NCBI RefSeq assembly: GCF_004210375.1
Contig: NC_134831.1
Span: forward strand, 44,116,035 to 44,180,034
DNA from: Tachypleus tridentatus
Lineage: Eukaryota > Arthropoda > Merostomata > Xiphosura > Limulidae
DNA: 64,000 nucleotides
Reading direction: 5' to 3'
A model generated the notes under the pieces. That model worked only from the letters and a program-made list of their open reading frames with translations. It did no database searches and was not told the DNA's origin. The position numbers and the translations under genes were made by a program. Shown here one piece after another: positions 23,837-34,709 of this stretch (within the stretch, counting starts at the first letter, position 1; each line of letters starts with the position of its first letter).

Positions 23837-23945
23837 GGCTTTGTGAACCTGACGATGACCGAAGAAGGTCGAAACGTTGTTCGCTCTTCTATGTAAAATA
23901 TTTTCTCAACCCAAACGAGCCGTTTTTGCATATAAAAATCCTTTA
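23837..23945 (+). repeat. Penelope-type repeat with hammerhead-like motif
   Basis: Contains GTGAACCTGACGATGACC, loop GAAGAA, then GGTCGAAACGTTGTTCG, followed by TATTTTCTCAACCCAAACGAGCC. The same block recurs at 60460 (+) and 62205 (-). It has CTGANGA, a GACC/GGTC stem and GAAA in hammerhead order. Penelope-like retroelements are known to carry hammerhead ribozymes; assignment here is by resemblance. Confidence 0.7.
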
Positions 23946-24320
23946 CTGTATTTTAAATTAACAAGTGCCAGAGAAAACTTCAAAAAAGAGGGTTAAAACA
24001 CATGAACTTAAACACTGTTTCCACTTCCCTTATCAGGACTCTGTCCAATAATGTAATAAATTAACATTTACAGCTTTGTTACCACTTTGTTTCATTCGAT
24101 TGTGTATAATACGTCTCAAATAGTTTACTGATAATTTATCTTTTCACAAGACTAATACATTAAGTGTCCATTTCAAACTAAATACCATATAAATACACAT
24201 TTAACTGGATTGTTCAGGTAATGCAGTAAGTTCTGATAATGGGTGATTATTGGGTTTTAAACAAGGAAACAGCCGTTTACTGTTCAAATTAAGTGTAATA
24301 TTATTAAGTGTTCCTTTGTA

Positions 24321-24505
24321 ATGGCCCGGCATGGCCTAGCGCGTAAGGCGTGCGTGTCCGAGGGTCGCGTGTTCGCGCCCGCGTGCTAAACATGCTCGTC
24401 GGTCAATCCCACTATTCGTTGGTAAAAGAGTAGTTGGCGGTGGGTGGTGATGACTAACGCCTTTTCTCTAGTCTTTGTTTACAGATGGTTAGCACAGATT
24501 CTGCG
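24321..24505 (+). repeat. SINE family 1, heavily decayed
   Basis: Head GGCCCGGCATGGCCTAGCG, then pieces of the body (GTCAATCCCACTATTCGTTG, GGTGGGTGGTGATGACTA), with several deletions. Confidence 0.85.
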
Positions 24506-25222
24506 AAAGGATGTCGAATTCGATTAAACGTATTTGTTTTCGTGGATTCTAGGACGAATTGTGTAAAGGTGTTTTTTATTGCTTCAAAGATAGAGTTAAT
24601 CGAAAAGGCTGATTGCTAGTTATTTACTAGATATTTATTTGTATTTTAGTATTGTTCTGTATTTGCTTTTTTCCGTATTTGTTTGATATGTTTTCTGCCT
24701 AAGTATGTTTGTGTTCGTAGAATCTGAGTGTTTGAAGTTATTGTTTTTGATACTGGAGTGTTCGTTACTATTTTTTGTATTTGGATTATTTCTTTGTGTG
24801 TTTACTTGTGTGGATTATATATTGCGATGTATGTTATATATTCGTTGTTTGATATTTTTGTACTTAGGGCAACTTTGTAATTTGCTGTGTGTTTTTGTTT
24901 ACAGTTATAGGAAACGGGATTTTCATTTACTGTTTTGACATTGAGACGGTGTGGTCTTCATATGTTTACATCACACCTACGAATTTCTGTTACTAATTGT
25001 GATTCTGTGTGTGTTTCTGATATGACTTCAATAATGGTTGATTGTTTCGGTGGTTATGTTTCACCCGGTAACGTTGTATTTGTGTTTTGTTTCTCTGTGT
25101 TATGTGATTTTCGTTTTCTTTTTGTTACTACTTTAAGAGCCGCCTGTTTCTTTTTCTAAGTTTTGAAAGTGTGTTTCGTTGTATACATACTGATACTGTC
25201 GTCCATGAATTTTCATATACCT
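24506..25222 (-). other. strand-asymmetric, coding-like decayed segment
   Basis: The plus strand is markedly T/G-rich. On the minus strand about 500 bp read with few stops as a lysine/threonine/asparagine-rich peptide, for example QAALKVVTKRKRKSHNTEKQ, then IIEVISETHTESQLVTEI, then NYKVALSTKISNNEYITYIA. The hydrophobic plus-strand frames at 24705-25159 are its complement. It may be an old transposon ORF, but no family can be named. Confidence 0.35.
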
Positions 25223-25228
25223 TTACAG

Positions 25229-26056
25229 CATAGAACTCCTACTGAAACATGAAAACTTCCTTCCAATCCTACTGAAACATGAAGTCTTGCATACAGGTCG
25301 TACTGAAACATGAAAACTTGCATACAGGTCGTACTGAAACATGAAAACTTGCATACAGGTCGTACTCAAACATGAAAACTTGCATACAGGTCGTACTGAA
25401 ACATGAAGTCTTGCATACAGGTCGTACTCAAACATGGAGATTTGCATACAGGTCGTACTGAAACATGGAGATTTGCATACAGGTCGTACTGAAACATGGA
25501 AACTTGTATACAGGTCGTACTGAAACATGAAAACTACAGGAAACATGGAGACTTGCATACAGGTCGTACTGAAACATGAAAACTTGCATACAGGTCGTAC
25601 TAAAACATGAAAACTTGCATACAGGTCGTACTCAAACATGAAAACTTGCATACAGCTCGTACTAAACATGAAGTCTTGCATACAGCTCGTACTGAAACAT
25701 GGAGATTTGTATACAGCTCGTACTGAAACATGGAGATTTGTATACAGCTCGTACTGAAACATGGAGATTTGTATACAGGTTGTACTGAAACATGGAGATT
25801 TGTATACAGCTCGTACTGAAACATGGAGATTTGTATACAGGTCGTACTGAAACATGAAAACTTGCATACAGGTCGTACTAAAACATGAAAACTTGCATAC
25901 AGGTCGTACTCAAACATGAAAACTTGCATACAGCTCGTACTGAAACATGGAGATTTGTATACAGCTTGTACTGAAACATGGAGATTTGTATACAGCTCGT
26001 ACTGAAACATGGAGATTTGTATACAGGTCGTACTGAAACATGGAGATTTGCATATA
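25229..26056. repeat. 31-bp minisatellite, about 26 copies
   Basis: Head-to-tail units of about 31 bp built on TACAGGTCGTACTGAAACAT followed by GAAAACTTGCA. Two variants alternate in clusters: type A (GCATACAGGTCG, then ATGAAAACTT) and type B (GTATACAGCTCG, then ATGGAGATTT). Single units are shortened at about 25540. Because 31 is not a multiple of three, every frame of the minus strand cycles through the same peptide, which produces long repetitive frames up to 214 codons; these are not taken as genes. Confidence 0.95.
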
Positions 26057-27726
26057 GCTTCTACCGAAGCTTCGAGTCTTTCCGCAAATTTTCCTATTCA
26101 GTATTACTGACTAGCCACAAATTTGATTTCTACATGCTTATATTGGGAGTTATGACAGAATCGCTCTATTATATTTGGGTATAGTATGACTGAGTGAACT
26201 CCTTTAGACTTTGTAATAATGCTATTCTGTTTGACTGGTTTTTTGGTCGTTTGTTATTAACCAAACTATTTCTTAATAACAGCTATTGTTTCTTATATTT
26301 AATTACACAAAATATTATTTGTTTTTATTGTCAGTTTGAATACAATTTTCCCACCACTTGCGCTGTGCCTTCATACAGTGTTTCTAGCGAACAGCAAAAT
26401 AAGATCAACATGCAAACATCGAGCTGCAAGATGGCATTGATGTTTCCGTCAAAGAACATTTGACACTTTTGCTTTTTACTAATATTCTCACGTGAAGCTC
26501 GTGTATAAACAGAACGATTAAAACAGCTCAAACTTAATGAAATTTATTATGTTTAATGTAGAAATACTGATGTAAGACAAAGACGTGCTTATATAACCGA
26601 AAAATGCAAACCAACTATTGAAACAAGTTTAATAACGTTTTATCTGTTGTGTAAAATGATTAATCACTGCAAGGACAACTTGTTTGTTAAAAATAAAACG
26701 AAATACAAACTATATCAAAATTTTTTATTCACTTAAAATAAAAACTGAGCTTGTTTATGTTTATTATTTTTTTTTGTAATACTATATTTATTTTTGTAAA
26801 TCTAAAACATTTTATTGTATTACCAAATATGTACACCTGGCATGAATGTAGTAAAGCTATAATTTTATTTTCTACTATTTTTCTAAATCATGACCATATT
26901 TTGTTGGATGTTTTATTTCAACTAGTTGTGTTTTGATCACATCTCACCTGAATCGAAAGTGAGAAATAAAGATTTTAGTTAGATAGAAGAAAAAAAGATG
27001 AACATTGCCTCGATAAACCAAAGACGTCATCGAAATATCTTATCAACAAAACGCAATGTACTGACAAACAACAGAATTTAAAAAATGATACTAAGTATGA
27101 AGTTTATTGTATTCCTTATCATATCAGCACAAACTAAATATAAATATCTTTGTGCTGATAAACAGTTACCTTTAGCCATTTATCAGCCAGACTATGTTTA
27201 GTTAAAGTCATAGTAACTTGTACTTAGTTGCACGAAAAACTCTGAAAAATAAGTTTACCGATGTAGTAAAATATATACAAAAGAACAAAACTATCATGAA
27301 AATAAAGCAAATTTACAATTACTTGCAACAAGTAATCTGCTTCAAATTACAAGGTAATCTTAAAGTGAGCTAAGCCTAGTACGTGTTAATGCGATACAGC
27401 ACTTTTACAACTCTTCAGAAATATTTTGAAGAATTAGTTAAAATACAGACTTAAAGTTGAAACTTTCGTTAGGTAATGTTTGAAGATTGTACAAATTCAG
27501 CATGGTATGACACAGAGGCGTACAAATTACTGTTGTGTACAATATCTTTTAACTACTTTCTCCACCTCTAATTTTTTTCAGATCCAGTTTTATCAGTAAC
27601 ATTTTAAAGTCTGAAAGAATATGATTTTCATCAGCTCATATAGTAGGCATCTGTAGAAGACTACTATATAAACAAAACCTTATGGCTCTAGATTACAATG
27701 AGTTACATAGAGGTGGCATGCTGTAT
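26057..27726. other. AT-rich intergenic, nothing recognised
   Basis: No exon or repeat family seen. A TTTATT at about 27111 (AATAAA on the minus strand) is a possible distant poly(A) signal for the minus-strand gene that ends at 27727. Confidence 0.4.
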
Positions 27727-29822
27727 TTAAAATGATAGGTGATTCTGAAGCACGGTTTGGAGTCGATTTTTATAAGAAGTCCATTGTTCATCGATGTTAT
27801 TTACAAGAGCATATTCACCAAAAGAAAAGGAGCGGCTTCCGAACATAAATTTATAATCCTTAAACATCAAGACAAAAATCACAACTTCTATTAATAGCAA
27901 AATAACAAGGAAAAATAACTGAAAAAAAATTTGACCGGTCGAAATCGAATGTTTGATTCTAGTCATTTGCAGTTTGGGAAATGAAATAGGGAGTTCTGTA
28001 CAGTTGAACTTCTTGCAAATAACGGTCTCAGAAGACACTGGCCAAAGGCATATATTTGTATCGTTAGAACAAAAGGTAATTATTTTTTCGAAAGACTGGT
28101 TGATTTGACTTGAAACTCCAGTGTTAAATGTTAAAAATTCAGAACCATAGTCTCTGTGGTTGACCTCTGCAAGGATTAAACCTAAAATAGAGCCAAAATT
28201 ATAGCTTACTAATTTTGCTTTAAATGATATGTTTGATAATAACTTTAAGCTAAATTTTTGAATCAAGCAACGATGAAAAATAAATCGTTTGATTAACTTT
28301 AAAATGTATAACTGAATTGGATATATTAACAAATAATTGAAACACCAAGCGTTCGTCACAATTACGATGTGTTCAGTTAACGTTTGGAAAATAAGAATAA
28401 ATAAATTTTTAACTTGCAAAAAGGAAATCAGTTATAAGCTTATACACTAAATAAAATATTTCACATACCCACTGCGCCTATGAGAACAATGCCGAAAACG
28501 TTTCCAGAAGTTGTAACTCTCATAGAACTATTCAGAATAATAAAATTCTGAAGACTTGTGGCATTTACACTTTTAGGCCAACTTACTTCATCGTAAACCC
28601 TAACATCCAGTTTAACGTTTTTATCAAACAGCTCCAGTAGTTTGCCATTACCGAATTTTGTCGGGTAGAAGCGCAGATTTTTCATGTGTTCCGATTTCTT
28701 TTCGGGTCTCATACCACCGTACCATTTATCAACATGAATTTTAGTATTAAACCTGTTTTCCCTGCAGTTAATGAGTTCTAGTTCGAAGTTTGAAGTAATA
28801 TCCTCTCTATCTGGGATATTCCATTTTCCATTCAAATTCTTTAACCACCCTAAATTGGAAGTGTCATCTTCTTTTAAAAGATTAATAACTAAATCTCTTC
28901 CGGGAAGGTAAATTTCTCCTTCCTCATTCAAAAAGTAGATCCCAGGCTGTATACTAGAAACATTCAGATTTGTTTCTAATATTTCTATGCGAATATAACC
29001 TATACTGATGATGCCATTTGTGATACTTCTTTCTAATACTGTTCTTGGAATTACTTCCAAACCGTCACTATCGTCGACCTGAATAGCTAGTTTTACTATG
29101 GTAACTGGGAAGCCAACAAGAAGTGATGTATATGTATGTTGCGGATTAATTTTCAGCTCACAGCTAACATTATTATTTTTATCTCCTCTGCCCTCTAATT
29201 CACTTAAGTTCACGAAATCTTTCCTGTAACAAAACAGATCGTCTTTTTTTTCTTCACATTTAAAACTTTGTTGTATAATTTCAGTCGGAATATCACAGTA
29301 ACAGGAAGTAGTGACTACAGCGGAAGCGAATACGTGTGAGCTTAAAACAGGGTACTCGTTTCTGAGTTCCAAGAGCTCCAAGACATAGCGACGAACTCCG
29401 GTGCTTAGATATCTCACGTGAGGCAAATTGATTTTAACAAGAGTATTTCTAACACCGTTGTCAAAAGTTTCAGAAATGATATTATCACGTTCTTCATCGA
29501 AGGAAATGGAAATTTTATCATGATAAATTTCAGTCTCAAAGGATTTATTAACACCAAGATAGTGATTCTGTTTTGTTAAACCTTTTTCATATTCAGGAGA
29601 CCTTACAGTTGTAACAAAAGAGCCATTAAAACAAAGGGTCTGATTGTATTTTATAGGAACTGTTTGCGAGTAGCCACGAAAAGTAGGTACTTCTAATTTC
29701 TTAATCACCAGTTCCATGTCCAGCGGAGACGTCTGATGACATATATGAAGTTGATTCCTGCTGCTATCCACAAAACAAACGATTAAAATCAGCGCCATCC
29801 ACCAAGAAACCACAACACTCAT
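27727..29822 (-). CDS. type I membrane glycoprotein, EFF-1/AFF-1-like fusogen candidate (2 exons)
   Basis: Two exons, 28469-29822 and 27727-28181, joined across a 287-bp intron (donor GTATGTGA, acceptor TCTATTTTAG, phase 1), give an uninterrupted 602-residue protein. Visible parts: signal peptide (1-20); ectodomain with cysteines 28, 64, 174, 176, 189, 198, 221 and 353; SCYCDIP at 173-179; LFCYRKDF around 198; NLGWLKNLNGKWNIP at 323-337; about nine N-glycosylation sequons; a membrane-proximal C-x6-C-x10-C-x4-C module (489-512); one transmembrane segment at about 536-558; and a 44-residue cytoplasmic tail. Size, topology and the CxC region resemble the EFF-1/AFF-1 family, which fuses somatic cells in nematodes through a class II viral-like fold. 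That is an inference from layout and remembered features, not a search. It has a broken relative on the opposite strand at 39895-43064. Alternative: another arthropod-specific cysteine-bearing membrane receptor. That this is a real spliced membrane-protein gene is much surer than the family name. Confidence 0.8.
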
Positions 29823-30399
29823 TTTTATGGCAACTGATAATACGAATCAGCCGACACTTACAGAAGTTTAGTTTCTTAAACGATTTCTTGATCTTTAAAT
29901 CATCAAATACGTCTTCAGAGAACGAGCACTCTGGAAATGTAATAAGAACCAACATAATTTAAGAATAAGTTTGGAAACTTTTTACAAACATATAACAAGC
30001 GTTCAAGAGTTTTTGTTTTAAAAACCTAATTGTCTTTGAAAGTCTAATTACTAACTGCAATACGTTTAAACATCACATCTCTTGTAGATTATCGAAACAG
30101 CAACAAAATTCTAAAATTGAAAGTAGAACAAGGAGTCAGGTAAAGAACGGGTTTGGTGGTGTATTTGGACAAAAAAAAAACTAAAACTATGTAAAACACT
30201 TTTATTTCTATAAATACAACAGAAATACTTTTGGAAATATAGACATATGCAAAGTATCATTGAAGAATGAAAATGTCGCCCAGTTAAAAACAACTTTTTC
30301 CTGAGTTCAGAGGCCACTATATGGGGAATACGAATTGTGAAAAATCAGATACACATCTATTGATCGGACAAATAAGACTAAAACCGAAAACGTTGAACA
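29823..30399. other. upstream region of the fusogen-like gene
   Basis: Presumed 5' flank of the minus-strand gene. No TATA box or initiator could be assigned with confidence, and no repeat was recognised. Confidence 0.35.
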
Positions 30400-30653
30400 A
30401 AGATTTGGTTTGTTTGAATTTCGCGCAAAGCTACACGACTATCATCTACATAATTTAGAAGTTAAAGGGTAGAAAAAATTTAGGTAGTCATCCCATCGCC
30501 AACTTTTAGGCTACTCTTTTACTAACGAATAGATAGATTAATCATCATATTATAACGTCTCCAACGCAAATATGGCGAATATGTTTGACTGGACTGAGAC
30601 TCGAACTCGTGACTCAGCAAGTCGAGTACCCTAATTACCTGCTCATGCCCATG
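30400..30653 (-). repeat. SINE family 1, decayed
   Basis: Tail GAATTTCGCGCAAAGCTACACGA reversed, body and head are recognisable with many substitutions. Confidence 0.8.
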
Positions 30654-30732
30654 TGAGTTCAATATATTTCCTAATAACAAGTCGACTTTTTTTACTTTTG
30701 ATATTTTCGTTAAAAACACCCCAACTTCCACA

Positions 30733-30860
30733 GATGCCCCCTAGTGGCACAGCGGCGAGTATTCGGGCTTACAACGCCACAAACTGGCTTTCGACACCCG
30801 TAGTGGACAGAGCACAAATAGCTTATTGTGCAGCTTTGTGCTTAATTAGGAAGAAACAAA
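30733..30860 (+). repeat. SINE family 2
   Basis: GCCCCCTAGTGGCACAGCGG head, then CGACACCCGTAGTGGACAGAGCACA and a GTGCAGCTTTGTGCTTAATT tail. Confidence 0.85.
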
Positions 30861-31950
30861 CTTCCACACTCATAGTCAACGTTCCGTAAGCATTGGATTA
30901 AAATATTATAGGCAGAAATTCTATTTATTTCTCAATTTTAAATGTACAAAAAAGCAGCACAAGTTTCGGAAAATGCGAGAAACACAATCAACTAATAACT
31001 CACAGCACAGCGATATCTGGTTTAAAATAATATATCATACAGAGGAAAATATGTGAACGTAACAACGTTTACTAAGAACAGATCAGTTAAGCTATGTTTC
31101 TACACACTCGTGACGAGAAAAATTATGAATTGATTTAGAAACAGTTTTGAACATGAGCATTTAAAATCCAAAATATTTCCTTTTTTTACACATGAGTATT
31201 TAAATAACTTAAGGTGAGAAACTCGAGAGAGAAAGAACGTACCTTTTAGTCTGTTGTTAACACGAATATAACTGTTATATCGACAAGAGATTATGTCAGG
31301 AATCGTATTTTAAGAATATATTTAATCAGTGCTATATATATATATATATATATCGTGATGACGATTAATCTTAGAGAAAACTGCACATGAGTCATTATAA
31401 TTATTTAGCAAAAATGAAACTGTTTCCAACTGAAACGTTTCATTTGAAGGCGAGATAGCAAGAAATATAGCAGATTAGTAGTCGGCCGAGCCTATTTTTA
31501 TCTTACTTTGTTGTGAAGAAATTCAGAGTTTTTGTTCCTGTTTTTAAAGCTGAAATAAGAAGCAAAATCATGGATTTTGTTTTGCATTTTCTAAGAAAAA
31601 ATGTTATTAAATTCTGTTCAATGAATGCCTAAACCGATTTTAGCAATCTTACATTCACTTGGTATTTTGTCAAAAATAAAAAAAAAATTAAATGAAGAAT
31701 AGTAAAACAATATGTTATATCAGGAGCCAGCAGGAAATAAATTGTATCTGACCCCACCAAGACATTGTTTTGGCCACTGTAAGTCTTCACTTGATACCTA
31801 GCGTTTTCTATTTTTCACCGAAACCCGGGGAAAAGGAAACAACCTATCCCCTTTCACTACTTTTTGTTTATGACCTGACCTGTAGTAGGAAACAACCGAA
31901 TTTAAAAGTTTGAAAACTGTTATTAATTCTTCACCACTTTATTATCATGT
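30861..31950. other. AT-rich intergenic, nothing recognised
   Basis: A (TA)n run lies at about 31330-31354. No exon or other repeat was recognised. Confidence 0.4.
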
Positions 31951-31954
31951 TGGT

Positions 31955-32010
31955 TCGACAAAGCCAGGTAGTTAGGGCGCTTGACTCGTAATCTGAGGGT
32001 CGCGGGTTTT
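31955..32010 (+). repeat. SINE family 1 head fragment
   Basis: CAAAGCCAGGTAGTTAGGGC followed by TCGTAATCTGAGGGTCGCGG is the tRNA-like head; the body and tail are missing. Confidence 0.8.
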
Positions 32011-32123
32011 TATCACATCAATTTAATAAAACACAAAATCCTCTCCAGAAGAACAGTTTTATGTTGACTGGATACTCTCGTCTCAAACTTTTTACTATTT
32101 GTGAAAATAATACCTATACCCTT

Positions 32124-32240
32124 CCCAGGTGATTCAGCGGTAAGTACGAAGGCTTATCGCGATAAGAATTCGTATTTCCCTGTCCGTAGTTGTCAGAGAA
32201 CATTGTGTAGTTGTGTACATAACAGCAAACAAACAAAAAT
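32124..32240 (+). repeat. SINE family 2, decayed
   Basis: Order of the family kept: CAGGTGATTCAGCGGTA head, GTATTTCCCTGTCCGTAG, CAGAGAACATTGTGTAG and a (CAAA)n tail. Confidence 0.6.
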
Positions 32241-32244
32241 TCAA

Positions 32245-33290
32245 ATCACACTTGATTTTGAACATTCCTCGCTTAGTGATTACAGTAGAAAAATAATTTA
32301 AATGTTTAACAAGATTAGCATACAAATGGTTTTATCCATCTAGTCGGCTTTAGTTTAGAATATTTAACCCAATACTGAGAATGTTAGGAATAATGTATAA
32401 TTTTTTTCGTTTATATTTCAGTGTATATCCTTAATAAATAATTTCTCTAGTTACTATTTTATCTGTAAGTCAATAAGTGAATCCGCCAATATCACAGATT
32501 TCCATTGTAACGCTGGGCGAGAGTCTATTTTATATATTTATTAGTCTTTGTCAGAGCTTATATCAAAACGGCAGCAGATAAAGATAAAATAGAGTTAATA
32601 ATTAATATATATAAGTGAAAAATATTAGTAAAGAATTGGTAATTGATAAATGAATGTATAGGCTACTAATAAAGGTTCTGATTTTCGGAATTTATACGAT
32701 TGAATCCGATCCAGCCCCTCGAATTATTTTTCAAGAGGGGGAGGGTTAAACCTAAAAATTCCTCGAGTAAGCAGCAGCCTACATATTAATAAACGCATGT
32801 GTAATTTTTCTGTGATTCAAATGCGACAGTAAAGAGCCGAAATCGATGAACGAAATTTTAATAGCCTGTTAGAGAAATGTGGAACTTGATTTTGATTTTA
32901 TAATTATCAACGCAACATAAGTTTTTCGTGTTTCTTTTTCCACTTTTGCGTCCCCATTGTACCTGACAGGGTCAGTCTTCCTTCTTTGTAAATGAGCATG
33001 GAATTAAAAAAGTTGAGTTCCGGTCTACATTATGTTCCGACTTGCAATTAATATTTGCAACTTCGCTACAAATATAATAAAAATTGGACGGGAGAAAAAG
33101 AAACCAATAGCAGGAAATAGCAAAAAATCACACGTACACTTGAAATAAAGGGAAAGAAAAAATATAGACATTGGTTCAGTGTAGTAGGTAATGTCGGTTG
33201 ACGTTAACAGGTGTATTTTATATGATTTTTAAAAATTACATCTTTAATAATAGTAGGTAAAATTCGTCAATAATGGGCAGAAAGCGTTAA
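32245..33290. other. intergenic, nothing recognised
   Basis: AT-rich flank of the hAT relic. No terminal inverted repeat was identified. Confidence 0.4.
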
Positions 33291-33297
33291 GTATCTG

Positions 33298-34390
33298 TTG
33301 ACGGAGTCAAAAATAGCTGTTTTTTGTGGAAACAGTAGTAGCGGGCCTAAAGTATGCAAATACTATGCATTAAATATATTAGTTGAGAAACAATATGACA
33401 GAATAAATGAACACCTTCGTTGTATGAGTCCTACTTCCCTAAAACAAGAGAATGAAAAAGTTAGGAGTTCTACAATGGAAATACAGGTTACGGATATGGT
33501 GACAAAAAGTCAAAGTGTAGTTCATTCATCTGTCGAAGCAATTTCCAAAGCTGGTTTGAGTTTACTTGTGGCTGAAGGACCTATAAGAGAGTTAGCGAAG
33601 AAATTTTGTCCAGCAACTAAAAAAATGTCAAATTATGTTTCTTTTCAAGGAAAATATTTACTTAGAGTCTGGTGGATATTTGAGACAGAAATCGAACAGG
33701 AAATAAAAGATAGAAAAGTACGTTTGATTATTTTTGAGTCCTCAGATATACCAGAAAAGCCCACAGTAAATACACTGATGTTATATTACAACACTGTAAA
33801 ACGGAATCGGGAAATTTCATTGTCAAATATTTCCAAAGTTGCTGTCTCAAATAGTGTCATTACTCACTTGGTGCTTCTAAAAGTATTACAGCTATATGGT
33901 AAAAAGTGGTCTGCTGTTATTACTGTTGTATCTAATTCTGCACAGTACATGTAAAAGGAAGTGAATGACATAGGTATTGATGAAGGTGTTAATAACCTCC
34001 TGCATGTCAGAGATATGGCATATTTAACTCGTGTTTCTTTTAAACAGTGTGGTAAACTTATAAATACAAATGCAATAAAACCTTAATTTTTGGTCCTACT
34101 AGATAGTTCACTTTCTTTTAGAGTCTATGTTATCATATGCATTTGCGCTGGCTTGTTGACTCTCTTGAAAAGAGAAGATGTCCTGAATGAAAACATGTCT
34201 GACATTAAAAAAATATTCTTGCTCACCAACAGTAACAAAGAATCTATGGCCAACTTGTATTTTTGGATGAAAAGATCATATTGGCTTCAAATGTTCAGAA
34301 AGAATTGAAGAGAGATGGTGCTAAACTACACAAAGTGTAACATATTACGGAATTCAAGCTTTCGTTTGCTTGGAACAAAGCAGAAAAGTT
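33298..34390 (+). mobile_element. hAT-family transposase relic (CGBP1-like type)
   Basis: The main frame (33298-33954, no good ATG at its start) gives 218 residues that match hAT-type transposases in order: a KAGLSLLVAEGPIRELAKKF segment, then YLLRVWWIFETEIEQEIKD, KVRLIIFESSDIPEKP (the place of the first catalytic Asp, here changed), a long strand/helix segment, and WSAVITVVSNSAQYM (the SDNAxYM motif, with Asp lost). A stop follows directly, but the same frame then continues with HVRDMAYLTRVSFKQCGKL, the next hAT motif, before further breaks to about 34390. Loss of acidic residues and several interruptions mark it as a dead DNA transposon. No inverted repeats or 8-bp duplication were found by eye. 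Confidence 0.72.
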
Positions 34391-34616
34391 GTACCAATAA
34401 AAAAGTGCAGAAAAGTTGTTTGTTTTTGTCCTCTGAAAACTATTAATTAGTTGTATTTAAATATTTATCAGACTAAGATGGTGTTTATCTGGAAATATTT
34501 CATTGATGATTGATAATAGGAATGTTTTCTTTAGAAAAAAAGACATTGTAAAGTGTTCGTAAAACTAGACCATTAGGCCTTTTCGTAGACAACTTCTAAC
34601 TTTTTCCAAACAAAAG

Positions 34617-34706
34617 GAGTAGTCAGCTACATGATATGTGTGTTTAAGTAGTCAGCTACATGATATGTGTGTTTAAGTAGTCAGCTACATGATATGTGTG
34701 TTTAAG
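34617..34706. repeat. 29-bp direct repeat, three copies
   Basis: AGTAGTCAGCTACATGATAT followed by GTGTGTTTA occurs three times head to tail without visible differences, so it is recent. Confidence 0.92.
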
Positions 34707-34709
34707 ATT

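Noticed and set aside
24705-25159. Hydrophobic plus-strand frames resembling membrane proteins
   Set aside because: They follow from the T/G-rich composition of the strand; the complementary strand reads as a polar peptide, and no start or splice context supports them.
25223-26010. Long minus-strand frames (up to 214 codons) of a repetitive peptide
   Set aside because: They are readings through the 31-bp minisatellite, which is open in all three frames of that strand. No start context, no signal or domain.
25229-26056. Possible CRISPR array
   Set aside because: Units are contiguous with no unique spacers, in eukaryotic sequence.
27727-29822. HAP2/GCS1 gamete fusogen as identity of the minus-strand gene
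   Set aside because: I do not see the typical HAP2-GCS1 cysteine pattern; EFF-1/AFF-1-like layout fits better, though neither was tested by search.
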